NCBI RefSeq assembly: GCF_014646115.1
Contig: NZ_BMMV01000006.1
Coordinates: 310,001-374,000 of the forward strand
DNA length: 64,000 nt
Source: Streptomyces camponoticapitis
Lineage (GTDB): Bacteria; Actinomycetota; Actinomycetes; Streptomycetales; Streptomycetaceae
Reading direction: 5' to 3'
Under the pieces are notes generated by a model. It did no database searches. It worked only from the letters and a program-made list of their open reading frames with translations, and had not been told where the DNA came from. Every line of letters begins with the position of its first letter. Positions within the stretch are counted from its first letter, which is position 1. Positions 26,793-35,779 of this stretch are shown here, piece by piece. Both the position numbers and the translations under genes were made by a program.

Positions 26793-27588
26793 GGTGCTCT
26801 CCCCTCTTCGTCCGGGCCTCCTGCTGACGGCCCACACCCCGAGTACCCCACGCTCGATACCCGTGACTCGATGGAGAAATCTCCGATTTCTTCCCTTTGT
26901 TTGGTTTGTCTTGGGCAGATGACGGAGGGGCGCACCTCGGCCACCAGGAGCGACCGCGGCCCGCCGACTCCGAAGGTGCGGAGTCCGGGCGGGCTTCCTG
27001 GCGGACACTTTATGTGGTTGTTCGCTTACTTTAAGCGATGTGCCAGTTGGCGCATCGTGCGGCTCCAGGCGGGCCGGGTGGTGGGCCTTGGCCGGGCTGG
27101 TGACGGTGTTGGCCGCGGTCTTCATATCTTCGTGTGCGCTCACGGGCCCCAGTCGCCCGGGGCGAGGGGTGTCGACTCCCTGAGTGCCGTACCGCCGATG
27201 GCGGCGGCGCCCGACCTGGTCGACCGGGCGACGGACGGGTCCCTCTTCGCGCACTGCCCCGGTGACGACCAGCCCGGCTGGATGCAGCAGGACTGCCGGC
27301 CAAGGCCCCCGGCCGCGGTTCATGGCGAGACCGTTCTCCTCTCGCCCGGCGTCTCCTCGACCGGTTCGCCGGCGGGTGCCGGCACCGGCAGGAGGGGGCC
27401 GCCGGGCGGCGGGCGGGCAGGGCTCGGGGTCTGGCGGATCCAGGAGGAGCCCGCCGCCCCGTGCGCGGAGCCGAGGACGACCACGTCCCCGGCCTGAGCG
27501 AGCGGAGCCGTACGGACCACCTCCTCTCCGATCTCAAGCGGCCGGTCCCGTCGATTGCCGGACGTTGAAAGAGAACCCGTTGAACACC
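26793..27588. other. 796 bases with no confident gene
   Basis: Open frames cross this stretch on both strands but none has a ribosome site and a recognisable protein. An AT-richer stretch at about 27005-27035 and a small inverted repeat near 26872-26895 (GAAATC with GATTTC) could be promoter elements of the dehydrogenase gene. Part of it may be worn-out coding sequence next to the truncated PLP gene. Confidence 0.5.
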
Positions 27589-28092
27589 ATGACCTCCCTG
27601 ACTCCCCCCTGCCCGCCCGCCGGGCTGCTCGCCGCGACCGCGCCGAGCGTACGGACCGCCGCCGGACTGGTCGGCAACACCCCGCCGCTGTGGGTGGGCG
27701 AGCCCTTCGCCGATCCGGGCCGTGGTTTCTGGGCCAAAATGGAGGGCGCCAACCCCGGCGGGATCAAGGACCGCACCGCCCCGCACATGGTCCGGGCCGC
27801 GCGAGGCAGGGGCGAACTGCTGCCCGGCGCCCCGATCGTGGAATCCACCTCCGGCACCCTGGGGCTCGGACTGGCCCTGGCGGGGAGCACCTTCGGCCAC
27901 CCCGTCGACGTCGTCACCGACCCCGGCATGGAGCCGATGATGACCAGCCTGCTGGGGGCGTACGGAGCCACCGTGCACGTCGTGTCGCAGCCGCATCCGG
28001 TGGGCGGCTGGGCCGGGTGTGCGGCGGCGGTGGGCGCCCTGGCCCGCACCGGCCGACTCGCCGGGCCGCTGCCGCGACCGGCCAACGCCTGA
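27589..28092 (+). pseudogene. truncated cysteine-synthase-like PLP enzyme
   Basis: Only 167 codons remain. The N-terminal fold of a cysteine-synthase-family enzyme is clear: [10 protein letters not shown], the PLP-lysine region [15 protein letters not shown] and the substrate loop [15 protein letters not shown]. After QPHPVGGW the similarity stops, and a short unrelated tail ([14 protein letters not shown]...) ends at a TGA. Full-length family members have 300 or more residues, so the second half, including the PLP phosphate-binding glycine loop, is gone. ATG 27589 lacks a strong ribosome site. Confidence 0.72.
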
Positions 28093-28172
28093 CCGGTCGG
28101 TGGGTAGAGCGCCTCGCCCTGATCGAGCCATGCCGCATCGCCGGCCTGCGCATTCGTGACTCCATCAGCATC

Positions 28173-28225
28173 GTGGCGCCACCTTCAGCACACCTCGCGC
28201 CACCAATGACTCCTCATGGCGCCAT
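28173..28225. repeat. paired GGCGCC palindromes
   Basis: GTGGCGCCAC at 28173-28182 and ATGGCGCCAT at 28216-28225 are perfect 10-base palindromes with centres 43 bases apart, about four helical turns. A near half-copy (GTGCCATGATAA) follows. They lie about 110 to 165 bases before the GtrA gene and could bind a regulator. Confidence 0.4.
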
Positions 28226-28252
28226 TTATGTGCCATGATAACGCCAAGGGGG

Positions 28253-28286
28253 GCGCACTCCTCGGCCTCGCAGCCGAGGAGTGCGC
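28253..28286. terminator. 14-pair stem-loop before the GtrA gene
   Basis: GCGCACTCCTCGGC pairs perfectly with GCCGAGGAGTGCGC around a six-base loop. It lies 50 bases upstream of the GtrA start, and may end transcription from the PLP remnant or act as an attenuator in the GtrA leader. Confidence 0.6.
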
Positions 28287-28336
28287 GTTTCGCGGAGTGA
28301 GCCGTCAAGCCAGTCAGTCGTCAAAGGGGTCGAACC

Positions 28337-28852
28337 ATGGAGACAGCACAGAGCCGGCAGCAGCGGGAGCGGGGCGCCGTCACCGCGTTCGCACGCTTCG
28401 TGCTCTGCGGCGGCGGGGTGGGGCTCGCCTCCAGCTTCGCCGTGGCGGCCCTCGCCTCCTGGATGCCCTGGGTCTTCGCCAACGCTCTGATCACCGTGGT
28501 CTCCACGCTCCTCGCCACCGAACTGCACGCCCGCTTCACCTTCGGATCCGGCGGACGAGCGACCTGGAGCCAGCACGCCCAGTCAGCCGGATCCGCGGCG
28601 GCGGCGTACGCGGTGACCTGTGTGGCGATGCTGGTCCTGCACCAACTGGTGGCGGCGCCCGATGCGTTGCTCCAGCAGGTCGTCTATCTGTCCGCCTCCG
28701 CACTCGCCGGTGTCGCGCGGTTCGCGGTGTTGCGTCTCGTCGTCTTCGCACGGAACCGCTCGGGGGCCGCGGCCCCCGGCAACCCCGTGCGGGCGACCGT
28801 GGCCCGCGCCTCGACCCCGGCCGACCCCGCGATGCTCTGCCACGCCGCCTGA
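28337..28852 (+). CDS. GtrA-family four-helix membrane protein
   Basis: A 171-residue protein with four hydrophobic helices (from AFARFVLCGGGVGLASSFAV onward) and the GtrA pattern, including FTFGSGG after helix 2 and RFAVLRLVVF at the end. GtrA-type proteins are thought to move polyprenyl-linked sugars across the membrane for surface glycan modification, usually beside a glycosyltransferase. None is adjacent here, so the role is open. ATG 28337 follows AAAGGGG. Confidence 0.78.
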   Translation: METAQSRQQRERGAVTAFARFVLCGGGVGLASSFAVAALASWMPWVFANALITVVSTLLATELHARFTFGSGGRATWSQHAQSAGSAAAAYAVTCVAMLVLHQLVAAPDALLQQVVYLSASALAGVARFAVLRLVVFARNRSGAAAPGNPVRATVARASTPADPAMLCHAA

Positions 28853-29685
28853 CCGTTCGGGGTCGAGGTATCCGAGGGGCAGGATGCCGAGGCCCCACAT
28901 GCTTCCGCCGGACAGGACGACGCCATCGCGTACCTCGTCGGCGGCCTGCATGGCCTCCGCCCCGAGGAACCACTCCAGGGCACCGGGCTCGGCTTCCGCG
29001 CGCTCGGCCTGCCGGTGAATGCGGTGCGCGGCATTCACCTGCCGCGCGGGACCAACTTACCGATCGCGGCGGCGACTTGAACGCGCGCAGCACACCCCCT
29101 GAACCTCCGCAAGAGCGCGCCTCCGGACGTATTCACGCCTCGTAGCGGACACGTTCTGGAGGCGGAGTCAAAGATTCGGCCATCTCGACCGCACGGGTAA
29201 TTCACCAGAGACGACGCACATACCGCGGACGCGGAAGCTGCACCAACCGGCGCAGACACCCCATCAGACTCGGTACACACCAGCCGTACCGTGCGACCGA
29301 CCGAGCCGTGAACGGTGTGTGTTCGCGATGTGAACCCGCCGCGACCTTTCGCAAAGGGACTGCAAACAGGCTCAAACCCGCGCCCAGCCACGGGAGTTCG
29401 GCGCGTGAGGCAGACAAGCCCCACGGCCCGCACACGTTTTGCAGCAAAGCCGGGACGCCGGGAGGTGCGCCCAGGTTCGGGGCCGGGAGCGCCCCCGCCG
29501 GCACCCGGAGCGGTTCTCCGCCCACGGTCCGGAAGTCGGCCTTGTATCCGGAGCCCTGGCCGTCAACGATTCCAACCGCACAGCTTGACAGGTCCACGTC
29601 CAGCTACCGCCGGCCCCGGACCTGCACGCACCGACTGCCCGCCCAACCGGTGGGCTGTCCATCCCCCATGCCTACGGAGGATCTC
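28853..29685. other. 833 bases without a confident gene; leader of sprA
   Basis: Up to 29042 the minus strand reads as protein-like sequence (NAAHRIHRQAERAEAEPG... to LGYLDPE), but it has no good start and runs into the shadow of the GtrA gene. It may be a remnant of a lost gene. From 29043 to 29685 I see no coding sequence. The stretch 29345-29450 carries several TGCAAA/TTTGCA-like words and probably belongs to the protease promoter region. Confidence 0.45.
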
Positions 29686-30579
29686 GTGATCTTCAAGCGC
29701 TTTTCCCCCCTCAGCGGTACGTCGAGACGGGCTCGGCTCCTCGCCGTGACATCCGGTCTCGTGACCGCCGTCGCGCTCGCGGCCCCCTCGGCCGTCGCCG
29801 CCCCGGCCCCCGAGGTCAAGGCGACCGCCTCGCAGCTCGCCGACGCCAGCTCCGCCGTTCTCGAAGCGGACGTGGCCGGCACCGCCTGGTACACCGACGC
29901 GAGCACCGGCAAGATCGTCCTCACCATCGACAGCACCGTGTCGACGGCCGAACTGGCTGAGGTCAAGGGCGCGTTGGCGGACTCCAAGGCGGACCTGACG
30001 GTCAAGCGCACCAACGGCAAGTTCAGCCCGCTGATCGCCGGCGGCGAGGCCATCACCACGAGCGGCAGCCGCTGTTCGCTCGGCTTCAACGTCTCGGTCC
30101 GCGGTGTGGCCCACGCGCTGACCGCCGGCCACTGCACCAACATCGGCAGCAGCTGGTCCATCGGCACGCGCACCGGCACCAGCTTCCCGACCAACGACTA
30201 CGGCATCATCCGCCACTCCAACCCGTCGGCGGCCGACGGCCGGGTCTACCTGTACAACGGCTCGTACCAGGACATCACGTCCGCGGGCAACGCGTCCGTG
30301 GGCCAGTCCGTGCGCCGCAGCGGCAGCACCACCGGCTTGCACAGCGGTACGGTCACCGGCCTCAACGCCACCGTCAACTACGGTGCCAGCGGCATCGTGT
30401 ACGGCATGATCCAGACCAACGTCTGCGCCGAGCCCGGCGACAGCGGTGGCGCGCTCTTCGCCGGCAGCACGGCCCTGGGCCTCACCTCCGGCGGCAGCGG
30501 CAACTGCCGCACCGGTGGCACCACGTTCTACCAGCCCGTCACCGAAGCCCTGAGCGCGTACGGCGCGACGGTCCTCTAG
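29686..30579 (+). CDS. sprA: streptogrisin A precursor (secreted serine protease)
   Basis: A 297-residue pre-pro-protease of the chymotrypsin (S1) family, the same length as the S. griseus SGPA precursor. A signal peptide with a twin-basic start (residues 1 to about 38, ending SAVAAPAPE) and a pro-region of about 75 residues precede the mature enzyme, which begins IAGGEAIT near residue 116. His is in LTAGHC, Asp in NDYGIIRHS, Ser in GDSGG. Secreted, folded with help of the pro-region and self-cleaved. GTG 29686 follows CGGAGG. Confidence 0.96.
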   Translation: MIFKRFSPLSGTSRRARLLAVTSGLVTAVALAAPSAVAAPAPEVKATASQLADASSAVLEADVAGTAWYTDASTGKIVLTIDSTVSTAELAEVKGALADSKADLTVKRTNGKFSPLIAGGEAITTSGSRCSLGFNVSVRGVAHALTAGHCTNIGSSWSIGTRTGTSFPTNDYGIIRHSNPSAADGRVYLYNGSYQDITSAGNASVGQSVRRSGSTTGLHSGTVTGLNATVNYGASGIVYGMIQTNVCAEPGDSGGALFAGSTALGLTSGGSGNCRTGGTTFYQPVTEALSAYGATVL

Positions 30580-30675
30580 ACCGTGACCTCGGAGTCCCGC
30601 CCGGCCCGCGACACGGCGCCTCCCTGCGGGCGGACGGCGCTACTTTGAGGACAGGACCTGACAGCACCTCTCACC

Positions 30676-30763
30676 GGTGCTCCGGTGGCAACGGCCGGCC
30701 GACCCCCCGGAGCACCGCTCGGTGACGTACCACCGGCGGACCGCGCCTCGCGCGCGGTCCGCC
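30676..30763. terminator. two hairpins between sprA and the convergent gene
   Basis: GGTGCTCCGG (30676-30685) pairs with CCGGAGCACC (30707-30716). Then GGCGGACCGCGC pairs perfectly with GCGCGGTCCGCC (30735-30763, loop CTCGC). They lie in the 285-base gap between the convergent sprA and the reductase gene, where no gene is seen, and probably stop transcription from both sides. Confidence 0.72.
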
Positions 30764-30864
30764 GTCGCCGTACCGACCCGACACCGCCGGGGAGTTCCAC
30801 CGGCCCCGGACCCGGGGCGTACGACGCGTGCGACACCGCGAGCGGCGTCCGGAAGGCCGGACCG

Positions 30865-31791
30865 CTACGACCGGGCGTCGCTCACCCGGGCGTTGTGGGC
30901 ACGCAGCGTCAGCGCTGCCGCTTCCAGGCGGGGCACGGTGAGGCCGAGGGCGGCGGCTCGGTCGATCAGGTCTCCGAGTACGTTCTCGACCTCGGTCTCC
31001 CGGCCCGCGACGAGTTCACGCGACAGCGACGAGGTCGTCGACGACCCCTCGGCGGTCACCAGTCCACGAAGGCCGTCGAGTTCATCCGCACCGACTGGAT
31101 GTCCGGCCGCCGCGGCGATCGAGGCCGCTTCCTCAAGGGTCCCCGCCGCGAAGCCCGCGCCGTCCCGCACGGCGACGGCCCCACCGATCGGGCCCCGCAC
31201 CAGGGTGGTGACCGCGCCGATCGTCGCGATCATCACCCACTTCGACCACATCGCGTCGACGATGTTCGCGGGCGCCGTCACGGTGAAGCCCGGTACGGAC
31301 AAGGCCGTCGTGACCGCAGTGACCCGGCCGGAAGGCGCGCCGTCGAGTTCGCCGACCTGGATCTGGCCTCCCGGGGCGAACTGACGGATGTCGCCGTTCG
31401 GGTCGAGCTGCGTGACGACTTTCAGTACGCCCCCGAGAATCGCGTCGCCGAATCGCCCGGTGAGCAGGTCCACATGGGCCATTCCATTGAGGAACGGCAC
31501 GATCGCCGTGTCCCTCTCGACGGCGGGCTCGATGTCATCCATGACCGAGGACAGGGCGGCGGGCTTGACGGAGAGCAGAATGAGTCCGTACGGACCCGCC
31601 AGGCTCCCCGCGCCGACGCAGCTGACGTCGACGGCCTCGACCTCCGCGCCATCGACGATGCGCAGTCCCCGCTCACGCAGCTGAGCGGCACGTCCGGCCC
31701 GGACGAGGAAGTCGACCTCCCGTCCGGCTCCCACCAGCCGCCCACCCACGAAGCCGCCTACGGCACCGGCGCCGACCACCAGAATCTTCAT
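30865..31791 (-). CDS. ketopantoate-reductase-family protein
   Basis: A 308-residue ApbA/PanE-type NADPH-dependent reductase. The N-terminus ILVVGAGAVGGFVGGRL is the nucleotide-binding motif; a conserved Lys in ILLSVKPAAL and an Asn in FLNGM follow, and the C-terminal domain carries WSKWVMI and a conserved SS..S motif (EGSSTTSSLSREL). It may make pantoate, but actinobacteria carry several such paralogues and the context (SDR, hydrolase) suggests a different 2-oxo acid substrate. ATG 31791 follows GCGGGAG. Confidence 0.85.
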   Translation of the reverse strand: MKILVVGAGAVGGFVGGRLVGAGREVDFLVRAGRAAQLRERGLRIVDGAEVEAVDVSCVGAGSLAGPYGLILLSVKPAALSSVMDDIEPAVERDTAIVPFLNGMAHVDLLTGRFGDAILGGVLKVVTQLDPNGDIRQFAPGGQIQVGELDGAPSGRVTAVTTALSVPGFTVTAPANIVDAMWSKWVMIATIGAVTTLVRGPIGGAVAVRDGAGFAAGTLEEAASIAAAAGHPVGADELDGLRGLVTAEGSSTTSSLSRELVAGRETEVENVLGDLIDRAAALGLTVPRLEAAALTLRAHNARVSDARS

Positions 31792-31851
31792 GGCACTCCC
31801 GCTTCCAGCAACGGACGGTCGACGGGCGGACGTGGGAAGACCGCCCGCGGA

Positions 31852-32643
31852 TCAGCGGATGTAGCGGGCCGCGAGTTCGGCTCCGGAGAAGTGCGGGGAG
31901 ACTGCCCTCAGGGTCTCCTCCAGCGTGGCCCACTCCGAGTCGGGCAGCGAGGGGACCGTCACGCTCTCCCCGGCGTCAAGGCCGGCGAAGGCCGCGGTCA
32001 CCGCGTCGTCCAGCGACATGATCGCCCGATCGGGAAGGGCGGAGAGTTCGAGGCCCGAGCCGTCCCAGAACTTGGTGCGCGTCGCGCCCGGCATGAAGGT
32101 CTGCACCCTGACCCCGGTGTCGGCGAACTCCTGCCGGAGGGCCTGGCTGAAACTCACCACGTACGCCTTCGTACCGCTGTACACCGCGCTGACCGGCAGA
32201 ATACCCACCGCCAGGCCCGACGAGACGTTGAGGATGACGCCGTCGTCGCGGGCGGAGAACGCGGCGGCGGCCGCCGTCGCCAGCCGGGTGAAGGCCGTGA
32301 CGTTCAGCTTGATCAGCTCGTCGGCGGCGGCCGGATCGGCCGTGACGATCGGCCCGAACAGTCCACCGCCGGCGTTGTTGACCAGTACGTGAACGGCGTC
32401 GTCGGTACGCAGCCGCTTCTCGACACTCGCGAGGTCTTTGTCGCGCGTCAGATCGGCCGCGAGAGTCTCCGCGCGCCGGCCGGTTCGTTCGGTGATGCCG
32501 GCGGCGAGGGTGTCCAGCCGCTCCTTGTTCCGGGCCACCAGGACCAGGTCGTATCCACGGTCGGCCAGCCGCTGCGCGAATGCCGCACCCATACCGCCGG
32601 ACGCTCCGGTGACAAGGGCGGTCTTGGTGTCCTGAGGGGGCAT
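31852..32643 (-). CDS. short-chain dehydrogenase/reductase
   Basis: A 263-residue classical SDR: cofactor motif TGASGGMG at residues 13-20, NNAGG, the catalytic Ser in NVSSG and YSGTK for Tyr and Lys. An Arg after the second strand (ARNKERL) suggests NADPH. The substrate is unknown. It lies 60 bases upstream of the reductase gene on the same strand, so the two may be co-transcribed. The start has only a weak ribosome site. Confidence 0.86.
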   Translation of the reverse strand: MPPQDTKTALVTGASGGMGAAFAQRLADRGYDLVLVARNKERLDTLAAGITERTGRRAETLAADLTRDKDLASVEKRLRTDDAVHVLVNNAGGGLFGPIVTADPAAADELIKLNVTAFTRLATAAAAAFSARDDGVILNVSSGLAVGILPVSAVYSGTKAYVVSFSQALRQEFADTGVRVQTFMPGATRTKFWDGSGLELSALPDRAIMSLDDAVTAAFAGLDAGESVTVPSLPDSEWATLEETLRAVSPHFSGAELAARYIR

Positions 32644-32888
32644 CGGGTCTCATTTCTCGACGATGGGGATGTCGGGGTGTGCGCGGACCACCCGGTCGAC
32701 CGGTACCGAACACCACCGCGGCTTTCCCCCCGAGCGTGCAAGGTAGATCCTCTCCTCCGGTCCGCCGGAGAACCGGGAAGCGCGGGGGTCGTGTCGCCCT
32801 TCCCCACGGCATCGGTCCGCGATCCCCGTGCTTCCCGCGACTCCCGGTGTCCCCGGGGGAAGCCTGCTTCGCCGTTGTGCTCGGATCC

Positions 32889-33728
32889 TCAGACGGACCG
32901 GCGGTGCCGCTCCCACCAGTCGGCGACCAGCGCCGCGTATTCAGCGGGTTTCTCCTCCCAGCAGAAGTGGCCCGCGTCGAGGTAATCCACCTGGCTGTGC
33001 GGAAGGCGCTCATGGAGGTATTCGGCGTTCGCCCTCGGCACCACCTGGTCGTGATCGCCCTGGATGATGCGTACGGGTGTCTGGATCCCGGAAAGCAGAT
33101 CACCGAGGATCGGGAGCTGCTCGGGATAGGCGCGGGCGTATCGCATGGATTCGGCGAATCCGTCGCCCTCGTACGAAGTCCGGTAGTCGTCGCGGATATG
33201 GTCCGGCGGCTGGTACCCCTCGATGGTCGAGAGCGCAATATCCACGATGTCCCGGCCGTCCATTCGGCGGTAGGGCTCCAGATCGGCGGCCTCGACCCAG
33301 TCCTTGAGGACTCCTGTCAGATTGAGTGGCACGGCCGCTCCCCCACTGCCCACGACAACACTCCTGAACCGGCCCGGCCGCGAGGCAGCGGCGAACAGCG
33401 TCGAAGAGGTGCCGATGTCCGGCCCTACGAGATGCGGCTGCTCCAATTCGAAAATGTCGGCGACGCGGACGATGAAATCGCCCATCGCCCGCGGAGACAA
33501 CAGAGCCCGGGTGCGTTCGGACCGGCCGAATCCCGGCGGATCGATCGCGAGGAGGTGAGTGTCCTGACCGAGCCGGGCCCACACCTGGTCGAAGGCATAG
33601 ATACTCTCCGGCCACGGACTGAGCAGAATGGCGTCCTGACTTCCCGCCCCGCTCTCCGCGAAACGGATGGTCAAACCATCGACGGTCGTGGTCCGGGGAC
33701 GGATGAGGCCCTGCTCACTCCTGGCCAT
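32889..33728 (-). CDS. alpha/beta hydrolase with Asp at the nucleophile elbow
   Basis: A 279-residue alpha/beta hydrolase. The nucleophile elbow reads VGPDIGTSS, so the nucleophile is Asp, as in haloalkane dehalogenases and epoxide hydrolases, not the Ser of esterases. A catalytic His is likely in YLDAGHFCWEEKP and an acid near IQGDHDQVVP. The HGxP oxyanion motif is replaced by LSPWPES. ATG 33728 follows GAGGGAAGG; the frame is open to 33794. Probably part of a small minus-strand operon with the SDR, although 245 bases lie between them. Confidence 0.82.
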   Translation of the reverse strand: MARSEQGLIRPRTTTVDGLTIRFAESGAGSQDAILLSPWPESIYAFDQVWARLGQDTHLLAIDPPGFGRSERTRALLSPRAMGDFIVRVADIFELEQPHLVGPDIGTSSTLFAAASRPGRFRSVVVGSGGAAVPLNLTGVLKDWVEAADLEPYRRMDGRDIVDIALSTIEGYQPPDHIRDDYRTSYEGDGFAESMRYARAYPEQLPILGDLLSGIQTPVRIIQGDHDQVVPRANAEYLHERLPHSQVDYLDAGHFCWEEKPAEYAALVADWWERHRRSV

Positions 33729-33892
33729 AACGACCTTCCCTCGTTTATCGCCGCGCGCTTTCCGAGTCGTCTTTGGCGACAATACCCACACCATTCCGCC
33801 CCCCGCCGTCCGGACGGCTCCGACGGCGAACCCACGGAGGACCGACCCGCTCGACCGGCTCCGGAACCCGGCGAATTCAGGTCATCCGGTGT

Positions 33893-34996
33893 TCACCAGC
33901 TGATTCCGGCCGCCACCGGCAGGTGGTCGCTGCCGGTGGCCGGCAGTACCCAGGAGCTCCGCGGCTCCACGCCGCGGACGAGTATGTGGTCGATCCGGGC
34001 CACCGGGAACGCGGTCGGCCAGCTGAGGCCGAAGCCGTCCCCGGCGGTCTCCTGGGCCGAGCGCAGCTGTGAGGTGATGCCGTCGAAGGCGCGGTCGTCC
34101 ATCGTGCCGTTCAGATCGCCGAGCAGCACCACCCGCTCGTTCGGCTCGGCGGCGATCGCCCGGCCGAGTGCCTGCGCTCCGGCGTCCCGCTGCCCCGTCG
34201 AAAGGCCCGCCCTGGGATTCACCCGTACGGAACCCAGATGGGCCACGTACACCGCCAGCGGCCCCCGGTCCGTGGCCACCGTGGTCCGCAGCCCCCGGTT
34301 GTACGCCATCTTGACGTCGGCGGGCTTCGTGGCCGCCAGCGGCCCCTGGTCCATCTTGACGTCGACCGGCCGGGTGTCCGACAGCGGCAGCTTGCTCCAC
34401 AGCCCGACCGTGCCCCGCACCGTGTGGTGCGGGTACGTCTTCGCCAGCACCTTCTCGTAGGTGTCCCGGGCCTCCGCGGTGATCTCCTCCAGCGCCAGCA
34501 CGTCCGCTCCGGAGGCGGCCAGGTCGCGCGCGGTGCCGGCCGGATCGGGGTTGTCGGCGCCGACGTTGTGGCCGGCCACGGTGAGGTCGCCGCCCGGTCG
34601 GGACTTGTCGCCGAGCAGCCCGCCGAAGAGGCTCAGCCACGCCACGACCGGCAGCAGCAGCGCGACCACCGCGGAGGCGGAGCGGCGCAGCAGCGCCCCG
34701 GTCAGCAGGACCGGCACGAACAGGCCGAACCACGGCAGGAAGGTCTCCACCAGGCTGCCGGCGTTCCCGATCCGGTTGGGGATCCTCGCGTGCAGCAGCA
34801 GGAGCAGGCCGAGCAGCGACGCCAGCGCCGCGAGCACGGGGCCGCGCTTCCAGGGCTCGGGCCGGAAGCCGGCGCGGATCGCCCGGCGGACGCCCGCGTG
34901 CCATGTCCCGTCGCCGGTGTCCCGGCGCTCGGCGTCGGCGTCGGCGTCGGCGTCGGCAACAGGGCGCCCTGGTGCTGATGGTGCGGTTCGGGTCAT
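33893..34996 (-). CDS. membrane-anchored endonuclease/exonuclease/phosphatase-family protein
   Basis: About 367 residues. A polar start with an Ala-Asp repeat leads to three transmembrane helices (about residues 55-145). Then comes an EEP-fold catalytic domain, from LTVAGHNVG, with LALEEIT, LLGDLNGTMDD and a C-terminal GSDHLPV. The Glu, Asp-x-Asn and Asp-His metal and catalytic positions are all present, and the domain should face outward. Substrates of such proteins range from phospholipids to nucleic acids. It is divergent from a two-component system. ATG 34996 is preferred over TTG 35008. Confidence 0.85.
   Translation of the reverse strand: MTRTAPSAPGRPVADADADADAERRDTGDGTWHAGVRRAIRAGFRPEPWKRGPVLAALASLLGLLLLLHARIPNRIGNAGSLVETFLPWFGLFVPVLLTGALLRRSASAVVALLLPVVAWLSLFGGLLGDKSRPGGDLTVAGHNVGADNPDPAGTARDLAASGADVLALEEITAEARDTYEKVLAKTYPHHTVRGTVGLWSKLPLSDTRPVDVKMDQGPLAATKPADVKMAYNRGLRTTVATDRGPLAVYVAHLGSVRVNPRAGLSTGQRDAGAQALGRAIAAEPNERVVLLGDLNGTMDDRAFDGITSQLRSAQETAGDGFGLSWPTAFPVARIDHILVRGVEPRSSWVLPATGSDHLPVAAGISW
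34931..34960. repeat. five tandem GGCGTC units
   Basis: Five six-base units inside the EEP gene encode the Ala-Asp repeat ADADADADA in its cytoplasmic N-terminus. Copy number can change without a frameshift. Confidence 0.75.
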
Positions 34997-35083
34997 GCCG
35001 CGATTCAAGGCAGCGTGGTGTTGTCAGCACGTATGAGGATTTCAATACGCGGACGATATGCGCCGCCTCGTAGCATCAACGGA

Positions 35084-35779
35084 ATGCGTGTGCTGATCGT
35101 CGAGGACGAGCCCTACATGGCGGAGGCCATCCGCGACGGTCTGCGCCTGGAGGCGATCGCGGCCGACATCGCGGGTGACGGTGACACCGCCCTGGAACTC
35201 CTCGGTGTCAACGCCTACGACATCGCCGTCCTCGACCGCGACATCCCCGGACCTTCCGGTGACGAGATCGCCGAACGCATCGTCGCCTCCGGCAGCGGCA
35301 TGCCGATCCTCATGCTCACCGCGGCCGACCGTCTCGACGACAAGGCCTCCGGGTTCGAACTCGGCGCCGACGACTACCTCACGAAACCCTTCGAGCTCCT
35401 GGAACTCGTCCTCAGGCTCAGAGCACTCGACCGCAGGCGCGCGCACAACAGGGCGCCGGTGCGGGAGATCGCGGATCTGCGGCTGGATCCGTTCCGCAGA
35501 GAGGTCTACCGGGAGGGCCGGTACGTCGCGCTGACCAGGAAGCAGTTCGCGGTACTCGAAGTCCTCGTCGCCGCCGAGGGCGGTGTCGTCAGCGCCGAGG
35601 AGTTGCTGGAGCGGGCATGGGACGAGAACGCCGACCCGTTCACCAACGCCGTACGCATCACGGTCTCGGCGCTGCGCAAGCGTCTCGGTGAACCCTGGAT
35701 CATCGCCACGGTGCCGGGCGTCGGCTACCGCATCGACACACGACCAGGGGCGGCACATGACGGAGCGGACCGTGGATAG
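35084..35779 (+). CDS. OmpR-family response regulator
   Basis: A 231-residue response regulator. The receiver domain has acidic residues in VEDEP, the phospho-acceptor Asp51 in VLDRDIPG, and the Lys in YLTKPFEL. The C-terminal winged helix (LTRKQFAVLEVLVAAEGGVVSAEELLE ... VRITVSALRKRLG) is OmpR type, close to CutR/VanR-like regulators. ATG 35084 begins MRVLIVEDE; upstream open frame is ignored. Its end overlaps the kinase gene by 23 bases, so both form an operon. It may regulate the divergent EEP gene. Confidence 0.92.
   Translation: MRVLIVEDEPYMAEAIRDGLRLEAIAADIAGDGDTALELLGVNAYDIAVLDRDIPGPSGDEIAERIVASGSGMPILMLTAADRLDDKASGFELGADDYLTKPFELLELVLRLRALDRRRAHNRAPVREIADLRLDPFRREVYREGRYVALTRKQFAVLEVLVAAEGGVVSAEELLERAWDENADPFTNAVRITVSALRKRLGEPWIIATVPGVGYRIDTRPGAAHDGADRG

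Noticed and set aside
25668..27497. A 609-codon plus-strand open frame opposite the formaldehyde-dehydrogenase-like gene
   Set aside because: It lies opposite a gene with clear zinc and Rossmann motifs and shows no family features of its own.
17381..34960. Hexamer repeats as a CRISPR or phase-variation array
   Set aside because: They are short in-frame coding repeats of four and five units without spacers; they cannot switch frame.
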